Assembly (NCBI GenBank): GCA_936450465.1
Contig: OW388292.1
Span: 4,111,756-4,175,755, forward strand
Length of the DNA stretch: 64,000 nucleotides
Reading direction: 5' to 3'
DNA from: Gibbula magus
Taxonomy: Eukaryota > Mollusca > Gastropoda > Trochida > Trochidae
Below the pieces are notes generated by a model. That model worked only from the letters and a program-made list of their open reading frames with translations. It had not been told where the DNA came from and did no database searches. Positions 34,185-46,318 of this stretch are shown piece by piece; within the stretch, counting starts at the first letter, position 1; every line of letters begins with the position of its first letter. The position numbers and the translations under genes are program-made.

Positions 34185-36675
34185 GTTAGTATTAGGGTTT
34201 AGGGTTAGGGTAAGTATTAGGGTTTAGGGTTAGGGTAAGTATTAGGGTTTAGGGTTAGGGTAAGTATTAGGGTTTAGGGTTAGGGTAAGTATTAGGGTTT
34301 AGGGTTAGGGTAAGTATTAGGGTTTAGGGTTAGGGTAAGTATTAGGGTTTAGGGTTAGGGTAAGTATTAGGGTTTAGGGTTAGGGTAAGTATTAGGGTTT
34401 AGGGTTAGGGTAAGTATTAGGGTTTAGGGTTAGGGTTAGTATTAGGGTTTAGGGTTAGGGTAAGTATTAGGGTTTAGGGTTAGGGTAAGTATTAGGGTTT
34501 AGGGTTAGGGTAAGTATTAGGGTTTAGGGTTAGGGTAAGTATTAGGGTTTAGGGTTAGGGTAAGTATTAGGGTTTAGGGTTAGGGTAAGTATTAGGGTTT
34601 AGGGTTAGGGTAAGTATTAGGGTTTAGGGTTAGGGTAAGTATTAGGGTTTAGGGTTAGGGTAAGTATTAGGGTTTAGGGTTAGGGTAAGTATTAGGGTTT
34701 AGGGTTAGGGTAAGTATAAGGGTTTAGGGTTAGGGTTAGTATTAGGGTTTAGGGTTAGGGTAAGTATTAGGGTTTAGGGTTAGGGTAAGTATTAGGGTTT
34801 AGAGTTAGGGTAAGTATTAGGGTTTAGGGTTAGGGTAAGTATTAGGGTTTAGGGTTAGGGTAAGTATTAGGGTTTAGGGTTAGGGTAAGTATTAGGGTTT
34901 AGGGTTAGGGTAAGTATTAGGGTTTAGGGTTAGGGTAAGTATTAGGGTTTAGGGTTAGGGTAAGTATTGGGGTTTAGGGTTAGGGTAAGTATTAGGGTTT
35001 AGGGTTAGGGTAAGTATTAGGGTTTAGGGTTAGGCTTAGTATTAAGGTTTAGGGTTAGGGTAAGTATTAGGGTTTAGGGTTAGGGTAAGTATTAGGGTTT
35101 AGGGTTAGGGTAAGTATTAGGGTTTAGGGTTAGGGTAAGTATTAGGGTTTAGAGTTAGGGTAAGTATTAGGGTTTAGAGTTAGGGTAAGTATTAGGGTTT
35201 AGGGTTAGGGTAAGTATTAGGGTTTAGGGTTAGGGTAAGTATTAGGGTTTAGGGTTAGGGTAAGTATTAGGGTTTAGGGTTAGGGTAAGTATTAGGGTTT
35301 AGGGTTAGGGTAAGTATTAGGGTGTAGGGTTAGGGTAAGTATTGGGGTTTAGGGTTAGGGTAAGTATTGGGGTTTAGGGTTAGGGTAAGTATTAGGGTTT
35401 AGGGTTAGGGTAAGTATTAGGGTTTAGGGTTAGGGTAAGTATTAGGGTTTAGGGTTAGGGTAAGTATTAGGGTTTAGGGTTAGGGTTAGTATTAGGGTTT
35501 AGGGTTAAGGTAAGTATTAGGGTTTAGGGTTAGGGTAAGTATTAGGGTTTAGGGTTAGGGTAAGTATTAGGGTTTAGGGTTAGGGTAAGTATTAGGGTTT
35601 AGGGTTAGGGTAAGTATAAGGGTTTAGGGTTAGGGTTAGTATTAGGGTTTAGGGTTAGGGTTAGTATTAGGGTTTAGGGTTAAGGTAAGTATTAGGGTTT
35701 AGGGTTAGGGTAAGTATTGGGGTTTAGGGTTAGGGTAAGTATTAGGGTTTAGGGTTAGGGTAAGTATTAGGGTTTAGGGTTAGGGTAAGTATTAGGGTTT
35801 AGGGTTAGGCTTAGTATTAAGGTTTAGGGTTAGGGTAAGTATTAGGGTTTAGGGTTAGGGTAAGTATTAGGGTTTAGGGTTAGGGTAAGTATTAGGGTTT
35901 AGGGTTAGGGTAAGTATTAGGGTTTAGAGTTAGGGTAAGTATTAGGGTTTAGAGTTAGGGTAAGTATTAGGGTTTAGGGTTAGGGTAAGTATTAGGGTTT
36001 AGGGTTAGGGTAAGTATTAGGGTTTAGGGTTAGGGTAAGTATTAGGGTTTAGGGTTAGGGTAAGTATTAGGGTGTAGGGTTAGGGTAAGTATTGGGGTTT
36101 AGGGTTAGGGTAAGTATTGGGGTTTAGGGTTAGGGTAAGTATTAGGGTTTAGGGTTAGGGTAAGTATTAGGGTTTAGGGTTAGGGTAAGTATTAGGGTTT
36201 AGGGTTAGGGTAAGTATTAGGGTTTAGGGTTAGGGTTAGTATTAGGGTTTAGGGTTAAGGTAAGTATTAGGGTTTAGGGTTAGGGTAAGTATTAGGGTTT
36301 AGGGTTAGGGTAAGTATTAGGGTTTAGGGTTAGGGTAAGTATTAGGGTTTAGGGTTAGGGTAAGTATAAGGGTTTAGGGTTAGGGTTAGTATTAGGGTTT
36401 AGGGTTAGGGTTAGTATTAGGGTTTAGGGTTAAGGTAAGTATTAGGGTTTAGGGTTTGGGTAAGTATTAGGGTTTAGGGTTAGGGTAAGTATTAGGGTTT
36501 AGGGTTAGGGTAAGTATTAGGGTTTAGGGTTAGGGTAAGTATTAGGGTTTAGGGTTAGGGTTAGTATTAGGGTTTAGGGTTAGGGTAAGTATTAGGGTTT
36601 AGGGTTAGGGTAAGTATTAGGGTTTAGGGTTAGGGTAAGTATTAGGGTTTAGGGTTAGGGTTAGTATTAGGGTTT
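34185..36675. repeat. 25-bp telomere-like satellite, about 99 units
   Basis: The unit is TAAGTATTAGGGTTTAGGGT followed by TAGGG, and it contains two or three TTAGGG/TTTAGGG-like hexamers or heptamers. It differs from a pure telomere because every unit carries TAAGTA, so it is an interstitial satellite. Rare variants recur about 750-775 bp apart: GGTGTAGGG at 35321 and 36071, GGGTTAAGG near 35501 and 36251, TAAGTATAAG at 35611 and 36361. This shows a block duplication of about 30 units inside the array. Confidence 0.96.
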
Positions 36676-39600
36676 GCTCCGCCATGTGCTCTCTGACATA
36701 CTCCAAGTAGAGTTATCTCCCCTAGACTGCCTTGGCTGCACTGGGGGCCCTCTTAGGGATAGAGGCCCATTTAGGGTTATACAGTTTATTGTTAACTGTA
36801 GCTGATACTACAAAGTTCGCAAAAACGAACAAAGTGATCACGGAAGTGACTGGTCGCTATTTTCCCTCGTCAAAAATGTTGTTTTATACCATTTTCAAAC
36901 ATTGTCACTAGTTTCAGACGGACCTAAAAGCTAAAGCAACATCTTAAAAGGAGGGTTCTATCAGGGTATTTTTTGTTGAAACGAAATTCAAGAGGATATT
37001 CCCGTTTACATATATATGCTATTAATACATGTTTCATACACGGTCAAATTGAAAGATATTAATTAAGTCAATACTTTGATGACTTTACATTTCACAACTA
37101 GATAAAGATAAGCGCAGATTTGTTGAAAAATAAAAACAATAAGAATTGAAGCCATTCATCGGCGCTGCGAGTGGGGAAAACTTCGCTACGGCCTAATATC
37201 ACATTATTTATTAATTTTATGATACGTAATGTTTTTCTTTGTGAATATCCATAAGTGTACATATGTTCTTTTATTACACAAGTTTTTAAATTGGAGTAAA
37301 TAAAGCGTGTTTTCATTACACGAAATGCCAAAAAACCAAGATGGCGGAAGCTGCCGATAAATCGGCGATAGGACTTTCGATTAAATGTATTTGACTCAAA
37401 ATATGTGTTGTGTAAATTCAGTATTTGAATAAAAGACAACGTCTGCTGAAGTAATGTCGATGCGCTCATTATGAACACGTGAAATCGAAGAGAGATATAT
37501 TTATTACAAATGCGAATATTCAATTACTGTTTCATACCTAATTCTAGATTCAAAGTTTTCAATACGGTTGTGATATTGATGTAGGCCCTATCGGATCTTG
37601 ATGATAATGACATTGTGAGCTTATTTATTTCTCCGATTTAAATAGCCAGATATTCGAACATGAACAATCGACATGAACAATCACATGCCGTGTTTCTGTT
37701 ACCATCCGGATTTCCGTGAAAACTTATAGGCCTAAATGTAAGAATAATATTATAATGTCGGCGGAATTACTTCAAGCAGACCTACTATAGTAGTATTGTC
37801 ACACTTGACTATCATTCTGGCAGAAGTGAATATTTTTGAATAAATCAATTATAAGGTAAGTAGTTGTGTATTTAATATAATTTGAATAGCTCTATATAGC
37901 ATTTACTTGAAACAAATTCAAGCTGTTAATACTTCAGAAAATCAATAACTAAAATTTTTTTTTTTTGTATACAAAATATTATCTGGGTTTATTATATGTT
38001 ATATGTTAACGTTTTAATTATATCTCAATTTGATAACAATGCTACATGGGAAATTGTAATATGTGCCTAAAAGGTATTTTATATTTTGTTTAACATTATG
38101 TATTTGTTATATATGATTTCCACTCACAAATAAGATGAAATATATATCAAAGTCACAATCAAAACCAAATGTCATCTGGATGGGAATATTCCTATATAGG
38201 CATGTACACAAATGGATTGAAGTTTACATGTAAATCATTTTGTGATAGCGCTGATGTCAGTTTATATATATACACATCATTATTTAGGTATTGTAAAAAT
38301 ATAATGAATCAAAGATTTGAGGCATATTATATAATTGGTCTAAACAATTATTGATTTATTTTGTAAATTTGTAATGCTGAATAGATTTGGCATAACTGAG
38401 ATATGACATAAATTGTAGAATGTTCATGTTCAAACATTGAAGCTGCAGATCTATATAAACCCTTTTATGCCTTGGAAACTAACAGGTCAAGTAAACTTTA
38501 GATAAAGAACTAAGTGTCATTTGAAATTCATGAAATATATCTAAACATAATGAAATATTTACATGTCAAGTTAAAATAAATCTCTTAAGAGTTTTTTTAT
38601 AAGATTTAGTAACATAGAGAAGGCTATAATACCTTAATTAATATTTGCTGCAAGTATATTATATCTAAAGCAATCTGACCATTTTGAAAATATGATACCT
38701 TCAGAGATAAATATGATAATGAGATTAGCTTGTTAATATGTTTACGAAGTGGAGCTTTATTTTGTCAGGTATCGACGTAATTGATTCAAACCAAACTCTT
38801 AAAATATGAAAATAAAGTTAATTTTTATAATTAAGTTTGTGGATTATATACCTCTATACAGTTCCCCCTAGTGAATCTCAAATCATTACTAAAGCAAAAC
38901 AGATCATGTATCAATCCATGTAAATTTATAGTCAGGTCCAAAGCATGATTAAGATGCAGGGATAAATTTACCTGCGAGTCCTGCTTCATTTAGTCACAGA
39001 ATTTGAAAAGAACTCCCTGAGATTCATAGTTTTTATTTATACTAATATCATTACTATGGAGGGACTCGCTTTTATTTTCTGGGACTCATAAAAGCTTGTG
39101 ATAGTGAGTCCCTGTACTCTTAAAGTCATATTTTTAGATTAGATCACTGAATATGTATATGAATTAAATCTATAAAATTATAAATTGATTTTAAAGTTTC
39201 AGGTTCAGACATATATTTTATGATAATGTTAATGAGGGATGTTTAACTTTCAATATCATGAACCAACTTGCACTTGTAGAATTGTATTTCCAAATGAAAA
39301 GGGCAGTTGAAAGAGTACTTTTTACCCATTTCCCCCAAAGTATTTGCAATGACAATAATACAGAATTTTGAAATAATTGTTAAAATTATAAAATATACTA
39401 AATCACGCCAAACACATAAACTAAAATGTGTTTACAGTTGAAGAACGTTCGTTTGTAAATGTATTAAATATACAGTTATATGTGTAGTACGATTAGACCT
39501 GCATTGGACAATGTACAGACTCACTACTGAATAAGGTCAATTATATTTCCCCTTGGTGGGTTTGTATAGCGCGTGAAGTCGTAAATAGAAACATTTGAAA

Positions 39601-40764
39601 TTGATGACAATGATGAGTATTATCATTTTGGTTTTAAGATAGATATATGACATAGATAATAAAACTGTTAATGTAGGAAAGGTGACGCATTGTGAGATTG
39701 CAAGCCTCCCGGAAGTCGATCGAATGTTAGAGATTACGTACGAACGGCAGAAAAAAGCGAATATATCAATCATTAATATGACTAGATGACTATAGATTGT
39801 TCAAAAAAACCATACTCATATCTGCGAATCAACGTTCCACGATGCTTTGACCTTTGAGCAAGGCACTTTATGAATCACAATGTTAATCACCGTTGTCAAA
39901 TTTAACACGGACTCCTTCAGAAAACATCAACAGACTTTTGTGCAAAAGTAGAACACTTTTTGTGAGTTTGTAGTAAAACTATTCATAAAATACGATATCG
40001 GACTCGCACGTTGCATCACGGCATTTTCGTCTGCCATCCTGGAAGCTTGCGGGCTTAGCCTCGTTTTCGATATCTTGGACATCGCTATGCATAAATATTA
40101 AGAGGATGATACTAGTCAAAGTCAACCATATTCACTCTGCGTTGACCTTGCCCTTCGATGGTGACATGCCGATCGCGAGTCGTTCTCTCTCTACAGTCCC
40201 GTAGGCCACGATTGTATAGTCATAATGCGTCGGTTGTTGCTGTTCATCCAAACTTAAAATCTTGGCACTGTTGCTTCATTTTTTCAGGAGATTGTATATA
40301 AAACTTGGAAATGGTAAGATCTAATGACATTCCGTCACCAAAAAAACCAACGTCAGCTGTCGCCAGTAACTAGGCCATCAGCCTCGACACCGAGCCGACA
40401 GAATGCGAGGCGAGGCGAAGCGAGTTTACTATAAGATTAATGTCAATGTTTGCATTAAAAATAAAACCTTGCACAACATAACACAGCAAATACAGTTCAT
40501 TTGCATAAACCTGTTCGTTCATTTTTATAGTCCACTTTTGATTTATTCAACTGAATCTCATGAACTACATTATTTCGTCGTAAGTATACACAATATGAGG
40601 TGCAAATAAGCGTTCGGGTCAGCTAGATAGCGCAGTTTACGTCAATTATTACGCGCTCGATTATTGAAACCGGTTTAGGTTACGGAGAATTGTTTCCCTT
40701 ATCACAGGTAATGCAATTAAATGGTGTGACGAATCCGCGTATAATAAACGTGTGTAATAAATAA
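36676..40764. other. About 4.1 kb of AT-rich intergenic DNA
   Basis: No gene seen. GAGTTATCTCCCCTAGACTG at about 36709 resembles a string common in molluscan repeats. AAGATGGCGG (37340-37349) matches the YY1 core, but no transcription unit is visible near it. The minus frame 37098-37523 has no recognised domain. Confidence 0.45.
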
Positions 40765-40910
40765 AATACCACACTCGGTCTCATTAGATACGAAATATAC
40801 TAAACTCGTGACCTTCCTATGGTATCTGACCTCGCTTTCGCTCGGTCAGATACCATAGGAAGGACACTCGTTTCGTATAATTCGTATCTAACGAGACCTC
40901 GTGTAGTATT
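40765..40910. mobile_element. 146-bp foldback element (near-perfect hairpin)
   Basis: The centre is CCTTCCTATGGTATCTGACC, a 12-base loop, then the exact reverse complement. Pairing continues outward with a few mismatches to AATACYACAC at both ends, about 65 bp per arm. No target duplication or open frame is clear. It may be a small MITE; expressed, it would fold like a long hairpin RNA. Confidence 0.8.
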
Positions 40911-41989
40911 CTCTATATGTTATGCTATTGCATGCTTCAAGCCTTGTTGGAATAAACATGTTTGAAATTTTTAAAAACCTATCAAATAATAAGTTCTGCA
41001 TGACATTTGTAAAGACAAACACAAGTATTGAACTGATGTATTTTATTGTTCATAAATTTCCGAAAACTAGTTGTACTTATATTACACTAATCAGATAGTG
41101 AATATTTCAGGGACAGAAAAAGTGTTCCAATGTCCACAAGGAATGGGGATTCATATGGACCAATTGTTGAAGTTTTGTTTAATGCTTAAGACTTCTTCCT
41201 TTTTTTCAAGATGACATGTGGTGTTTCCTATTACAACCTTTAGCATGTTGTGCTTCAATGTCTCCTGTCGCTACGGAAGACGGATGCTCAGCGAATCAAA
41301 TAGTATACTAGCTTGAATACATCACACAATGGAGTCTGGTTATGTCAAATAAAAAAAAATTAAAACCTGTAAAAGTCAATTAATCAAAAAGATTTGTTTT
41401 GCTTTGTCTGAGACACAGAAATGTATTATATATATTATCATATCAGCAATAGCAATATACAAACCACGAAATGCAAAAACTATTTACATATATGTACACA
41501 TATAATAGCATGGAGTTAATAAATAAATTTACAAAACATGATCATGTTTGTGATATATGTTAACTGTTAATATGTAAGACCAGGAGTATGTAATATAATG
41601 TTGATGATAAATGTATAAAGACTAGATGAATCTTACACTGCATCTATATCTAACACCAGCATGACCAGTCCATTCTTCACTTCTTCTTAACTTCTACATA
41701 TGGGTACATGTATAAACATACACTTATCATGTTCACAACTTCACACGTCTTTTTAAGACATAAAGTTTGAACCATAACCATCGTGCAGCCAGTACATCTG
41801 GGTTTCTACCTTCTCGTCAGAAATACAGTCTCAAATATCGCCATTTCCTCCGCCTTCTCATAGATCGGATAGTTAAGCCAACGTTAACATTATGGTGTTT
41901 ACGACTATCTTAGCGCCAATAGAGTTACACTTTTCTCAACGATTTGTAGCAGTTCGTGTCTAACGTCCCCAGTGTGTGAGATTGGTGAC
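40911..41989. other. 3' flank / possible 3' UTR of the aconitate decarboxylase gene
   Basis: No coding sequence. On the minus strand a canonical AATAAA is read at 41042-41047 (plus TTTATT), which would give a 3' UTR of about 0.95 kb; this is uncertain. Confidence 0.35.
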
Positions 41990-44828
41990 TCACACCTCCT
42001 CCCTGATGGCAGCTAGGAGTCCGGAGACGGGTTGTTTGCTGGACATGTTCTTGATGATGTTGATGAGCTGTACCTGGGCCTTGTACTTCATGTCCTTGGT
42101 GTTGGCGAGGAACTTCTCCTCCAGATCCTTCTCCGTCAGTGGGTTCCTCCAGTGTCCATACGGCGTGTCACAGCGACCCTCCACCTCCGTCCCGTCCCTC
42201 AGGACCACTTTGACCCCCACGTACATGTCGTTGAAGGTCGGGATGTTGTCGTCAGGGCAACTGATCCTCGTCTTGGACAGAAGCTGGTTGAACATGGGCC
42301 GCCGTCTGTAGCCGTAAGTGAAGGTGTCCGGAGTCACCTGCCCATCCAGGAGCGCCGAACAGACGTTAAACTGGAAGGAATGACGGGCTTCGTGTTCGTT
42401 GGTCGGAAGTGGTCTGTTGATGTACTTGGACTTCGGGGCGAAGATGTGGACCTCTGCGATGTTTTCAGGAACCACTCGTCTTGCATGGTTGCAGATCTCT
42501 TGGCGTGCCTGCATCGTTGCGTCAATGGCCCAATGCATACCAAGATGGGCCGGGAACCGCTTTATCGCAATGTCTTGGGTGTGCAGCACAAACTCCTTGT
42601 TGTTGGCGTGGGCGAACAAGAACTCTTCAGGGTCGTAGTCGTCGTAGAAAGCGCCGAAGCCAGACGCCATGTCGAGGATGTCGTGGTTGCCCTCCAGTCC
42701 GTGGTCCGCTAACAGAGCCGCCTCTAGACCGAACCGGGCTGCCTTCCCTGCGTGGAGGGGTTTAGTTGTGGTGCCTGCATTGGCCATCGGGGCGCCAGCA
42801 AAGGAAGCAGCGATAGCCAGGGCATGGCGACATTTCTTCGGACCCAAACCGAGGAGGCGAGCTGAGGCGGCAGCACTACCCATTACACCAACAACTGCAG
42901 GTGGGTGAAACCTGAGAAAAGAGAATAACATTTCGCGTAGCTAAAAGTCTTTTTTTATATAAATTGAAAGACATTTAAATGTAATTGGAACGATGAAATA
43001 TAAGCTAAGAGGAAGTGTACCTACCTCCACGGAATCTCCTTAGCAATCTGGGAGCACTGGAGGAGAAGACCCTGAACCTCTATACCCACGTTGTAGGCGA
43101 CCAGCAGGTCTTCCGTAGTCGGCTCGAATGATCCAGTCATCGTCTCGGCAAGGGCGATAACTGCTGGGAGGACAGGTCCACTGGGATGAGTTGCCGGATA
43201 CCAGGTGTCGTCGAAGTCCATGGAGTGGACATTGATACCGTTGAGGAAGGCTGCGAGAGTCGGGGTCGCCTTCTGTCCCTTGGAGCCCCACACTGTTGCT
43301 TGAGCAGCGCTGCCCCCGTCCATGGCCCCCGAGTTGGCGGAACACCTCATGACGGTTTGGGAGATATCCGTCTTGCACCCCAGGATCCCGACCCCCAGGG
43401 TGTCGAGCATCATACGCTGGGAGCGCTGCACCACGGTGTCGGATAGGTCCACGCGGCTCGTGTTGGCCGCCAGGTCTGAGATCCACGTGGTGACGCTGGT
43501 AGCGGGGAGGGTAGGCTCTGTTCGAGGAGAGACAGACGTTATAGTCTTCTTGTTGAGCTTATCTGGTTAACGAACAGTTTGTAATGGCATTAACGTAACC
43601 TTCTTTTGTTCATAACTGGAACTAGAGCAGGCATAGAACATCACACAAGTGAATCATTACTTGATGATGTAAAATACTGTGATGTCATGTGGTTGACACT
43701 GAACAATCTACTTTCAAAATGATATCTCCTAGAAGGTATCGCGTGATCTCACACTGAGTTTGGATGATAATATACCGACAGCAAATGAATAAAAAATGAA
43801 CATTCAAATTGAAGGTGATATTACTTTTTAGCAAAACCCATTTTCAAAAACAATTACATGTATATGATGACGTTTTGACGACATATCTCACGACATATAT
43901 GTCGAAACGTCGCTTTTACGGCATCAAAGACATATTTTAACTGGATCGGTAAACAACTTATGGAAGGCAAGTAGGACCTAGCTGTTTTATCTGTTCAAAT
44001 AAGGAATTTTAAATTATTAACATATCAAACGTTTATATTGTATACTACTATCAACAAAAAACATATTTGTTTCCTCTTATTTTATTGACGCAAGGTCAGA
44101 AGCAACATTGTTTACAGCTCAATGGGAAGTTGCCCGGATGTAGTTTCACAACGAGATCATGTCATCTCTGCCCTGCTTTGAAAACCGCATAGCGTGACTC
44201 ACAATTGAATGCACATTTCAAGTTAAGTCCACATATTGTTGCTGCTTATATTGATCAATATTTAACCCGTTGATGCTGCACGACAAACACACGGTATATT
44301 ACCGCGTTGAGATTGAGTTGATTTATATTTACACTAATGTCAATTACACTAATGTCAATATACAATTTTGATGTATGTAAGTCCCCAGACAACTACCGTT
44401 TGTAGCAGTATAAGACTGGTTTATCCTGTGGTATAAACATGTTTTATAATGTTTATAATTTATATAAGTATTATGTTTAAAAAAAGAAACTCGCCCAATT
44501 TAATTAGATCAAACATTTCATAAATTAATAGCCAGAATCACAAAGTCTACACTGACAAATCAAATGTCATGGTAAGCTCAAATGTCATTTATTATTTCTT
44601 CAACAGAACTAATCGTACAATAGATGATAAAATATTGTTGAATGAGTTGAAATGACAACATCTACCTGCAACCGCCAGGTTCTGGTGAGCATACCGCCGC
44701 CCGATCCTTCTGCCTTCTTTTTGAGTTGCATGGTGTCTGACTTGAGGTCTGACTTGAGGTCTGACTTGAGTCCCTACTCTCGTCCCTACTCTCGTCCCTA
44801 CTCTCGTCTGGCGGACTAGTCGCAGCAT
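41990..44828 (-). CDS. ACOD1: Aconitate decarboxylase (ACOD1/IRG1-like, MmgE/PrpD family), three coding exons
   Basis: Exons are 44666-44828, 43025-43517 and 41990-42911, with GT/AG borders and matching phases; the joined frame is 525 codons. The ATG at 44828 has an in-frame TGA 18 bases upstream. Residues 1-50 are arginine-rich with no acidic residue before Glu39, as in mitochondrial presequences, and include TRVG and QVRP repeats. The enzyme converts cis-aconitate to itaconate and CO2, and in animals it serves immune metabolism. By family knowledge the human active site uses D93, T97, H103, H159, K207, K272 and Y318. I place these at D155, T159, H165 (DFDDTWYPATHPSG), H221 (RFHPPAVVG), K269 (TKPLH), K336 (IKRFP) and Y381 (KYINRP). 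The first five share a constant offset of 62. Human ACOD1 is 481 residues; the excess here is the N-terminal extension. Exons are GC-rich in an AT-rich region. Other MmgE/PrpD enzymes are the main alternative but unlikely in an animal with this active site. Confidence 0.93.
42912..43024 (-). other. Second intron of the aconitate decarboxylase gene
   Basis: Donor GTAGGT after CCGTGGAG, acceptor TTCTCTTTTCTCAG. It splits codon AGG (Arg219) after its second base. Confidence 0.85.
43518..44665 (-). other. First intron of the aconitate decarboxylase gene
   Basis: Donor GTAGATG after GTTGCAG, acceptor CTCTCCTCGAACAG. It interrupts Glu55 after the first base. The intron holds an 11-bp inverted repeat (GACGTTTTGAC at 43869, GTCGAAACGTC at 43901) around a GACATATATGTC palindrome, and nothing else of note. 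Confidence 0.8.
44731..44811. repeat. Two 12-bp tandem repeats inside the presequence of aconitate decarboxylase
   Basis: On the plus strand CTGACTTGAGGT occurs three times, followed by CTACTCTCGTCC three times. On the coding strand they read as QVRP and TRVG units. Both are in frame, so copy-number change lengthens or shortens the targeting peptide without frameshift. Confidence 0.9.
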
Positions 44829-46037
44829 TGTACCCCTTTGGAATCAAATGAAAATGTCAAATACTAGTATATTCAACGAAATAGGAATGACTATAATTTT
44901 GCTGAGTTATCTATATATGTGTATCTGTCTGCCAAAACGAATTTAAATAATAATTGTAGAAGATTTTATGAAGTTAGAAACTACAATTTGGATAAAGATG
45001 AGTACATTTTCCTTCTAAAAAGGCTGAAAGTGCCCACCTTGACAGTAACTTCGTTCCTTGTGACGTCTATCTACACATAAGATCGTCCTTGGCTGTAAAT
45101 AAACAGCGCAAGACTATCACATGTTTTATATCTGCTCCATACGACTCGTGGGCGTCCCCAGGATTCGGATTTTCATGGAAATGGCTCGTATGCAAATAAG
45201 GTCACGTGAAACAACTTGACGCGTGTTTTTACCAGATCTATATTTAGAAAGAGCGGACGATTTCTCACATATAATAAACCTAGCTAAGCAACGAGATCTC
45301 CATATCATACCATGTTAATAGACCAAGATTAGGCGGACACTTAATCAAATTCCGGGTCTGCCATATATGGATCAGTATTCATCCAAATATGCAAATGAGT
45401 CACGTGATCTGTTTTTGATCCGAATAGGCCACGCCCCGTGTTTGTGCGAGGCATGTTTGTAAACAAAACGAGGTGAAGGGTGTATAAGTCTCACAACTCC
45501 CGGAAGTTGGCGGTTTCCCCCTCCTAAAGACGAAGGACTGTTTGAAGTATATTCATACACACACGTCTGTAGGTACGCGGATAACCTGGCTCTGTGTTCC
45601 GCTGCTAACTCTAATTTGCACTTTAGTGCAACAGATAAAACACCATTTCCTCCGAGGTCAAAATATAAAACTCTACAAAAGTACAAAGATGTATAACTAA
45701 ATAAAATTAGGCCTAGTATTTAAATTCATTCATTCAATCTTATGATGGATAATGATCTGACTGTTGCTATTATATAAAAGAAAATACTCTCACATTGCTC
45801 ATAGAAATAGATAAAGATAACAGATGCGCGGTAAGATGCGCGGTTGTTTCGTTCGATATTTTATCGGTTCTTCGATATTTTATAATACGTTTTTGTGGAA
45901 ATAATTCATACGCTGTTATCAATTTTCTGAATTTTGATGACTTTTCGCAACAATTCGGACAATGGGGCTTTACACGGGAGTAAGTCGTTAAACTTTACAT
46001 TTAAAAATCGATGTAAAACTTATATTTCCTATTTAAG

Positions 46038-46039
<2 letters not shown>
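44829..46039. other. Upstream flank of the aconitate decarboxylase gene
   Basis: The promoter should lie here on the minus strand, but I see no convincing TATA plus initiator pair. A tract before the ATG (CATTTGATTCCAAAG) could be a splice acceptor for a 5' non-coding exon. CACGTGA and CCACGCCCC strings occur near 45400-45440. Confidence 0.3.
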
Positions 46040-46078
<39 letters not shown>

Positions 46079-46318
46079 GGATATTTATATTGCGCCACCT
46101 CCACACCCTAAGGTATGCTCAAAGCGCTACAATTATTACCCTGAAGGAATTGTTCTTTCAGAGCTGCTACTAAGCGCTTCATCAGTACCTCCCGTATTCA
46201 GGTACCCATTTGTACAGCTGGGTAGACTGAGTGCAATGTGGATTAAGTGCCTTGCCCAAGGACACAACACAGTATTCGACCCAAGTCACAACTCTCCACC
46301 GGGATTCGAACCGTGATA
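46040..46318 (-). mobile_element. tRNA-derived SINE, family 1, copy B, with (TA)n tail
   Basis: On the minus strand the B-box GGTTCGAATCC lies at 46303-46313 (plus GGATTCGAACC). It is followed by TGTGTTGTGTCCTTGGGCAA, GGTACCTGAATACGGGAGG and GCGCAATATAAATATCC, and then a (TA)n tail at 46040-46075. It is homologous to 1668-1937. The TA microsatellite here is therefore the SINE tail and not an independent repeat. Confidence 0.78.

Noticed and set aside
34185..36675. Chromosome-end telomere
   Set aside because: Every unit contains TAAGTA and the array is flanked by unique DNA on both sides; it is interstitial.
37098..37523. 141-codon minus-strand frame beside a YY1-type AAGATGGCGG motif
   Set aside because: No recognisable domain, AT-rich composition and no splice or poly(A) context; the motif alone does not make a promoter.
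42032..42908. Plus-strand open frames across the aconitate decarboxylase exon
   Set aside because: They are antisense shadows of a GC-rich exon whose minus-strand frame matches the enzyme family.
43869..43911. Third hammerhead-like motif (GTCGAAACGTC)
   Set aside because: The core upstream of stem II cannot be aligned without several changes; it is better described as an inverted repeat in an intron.
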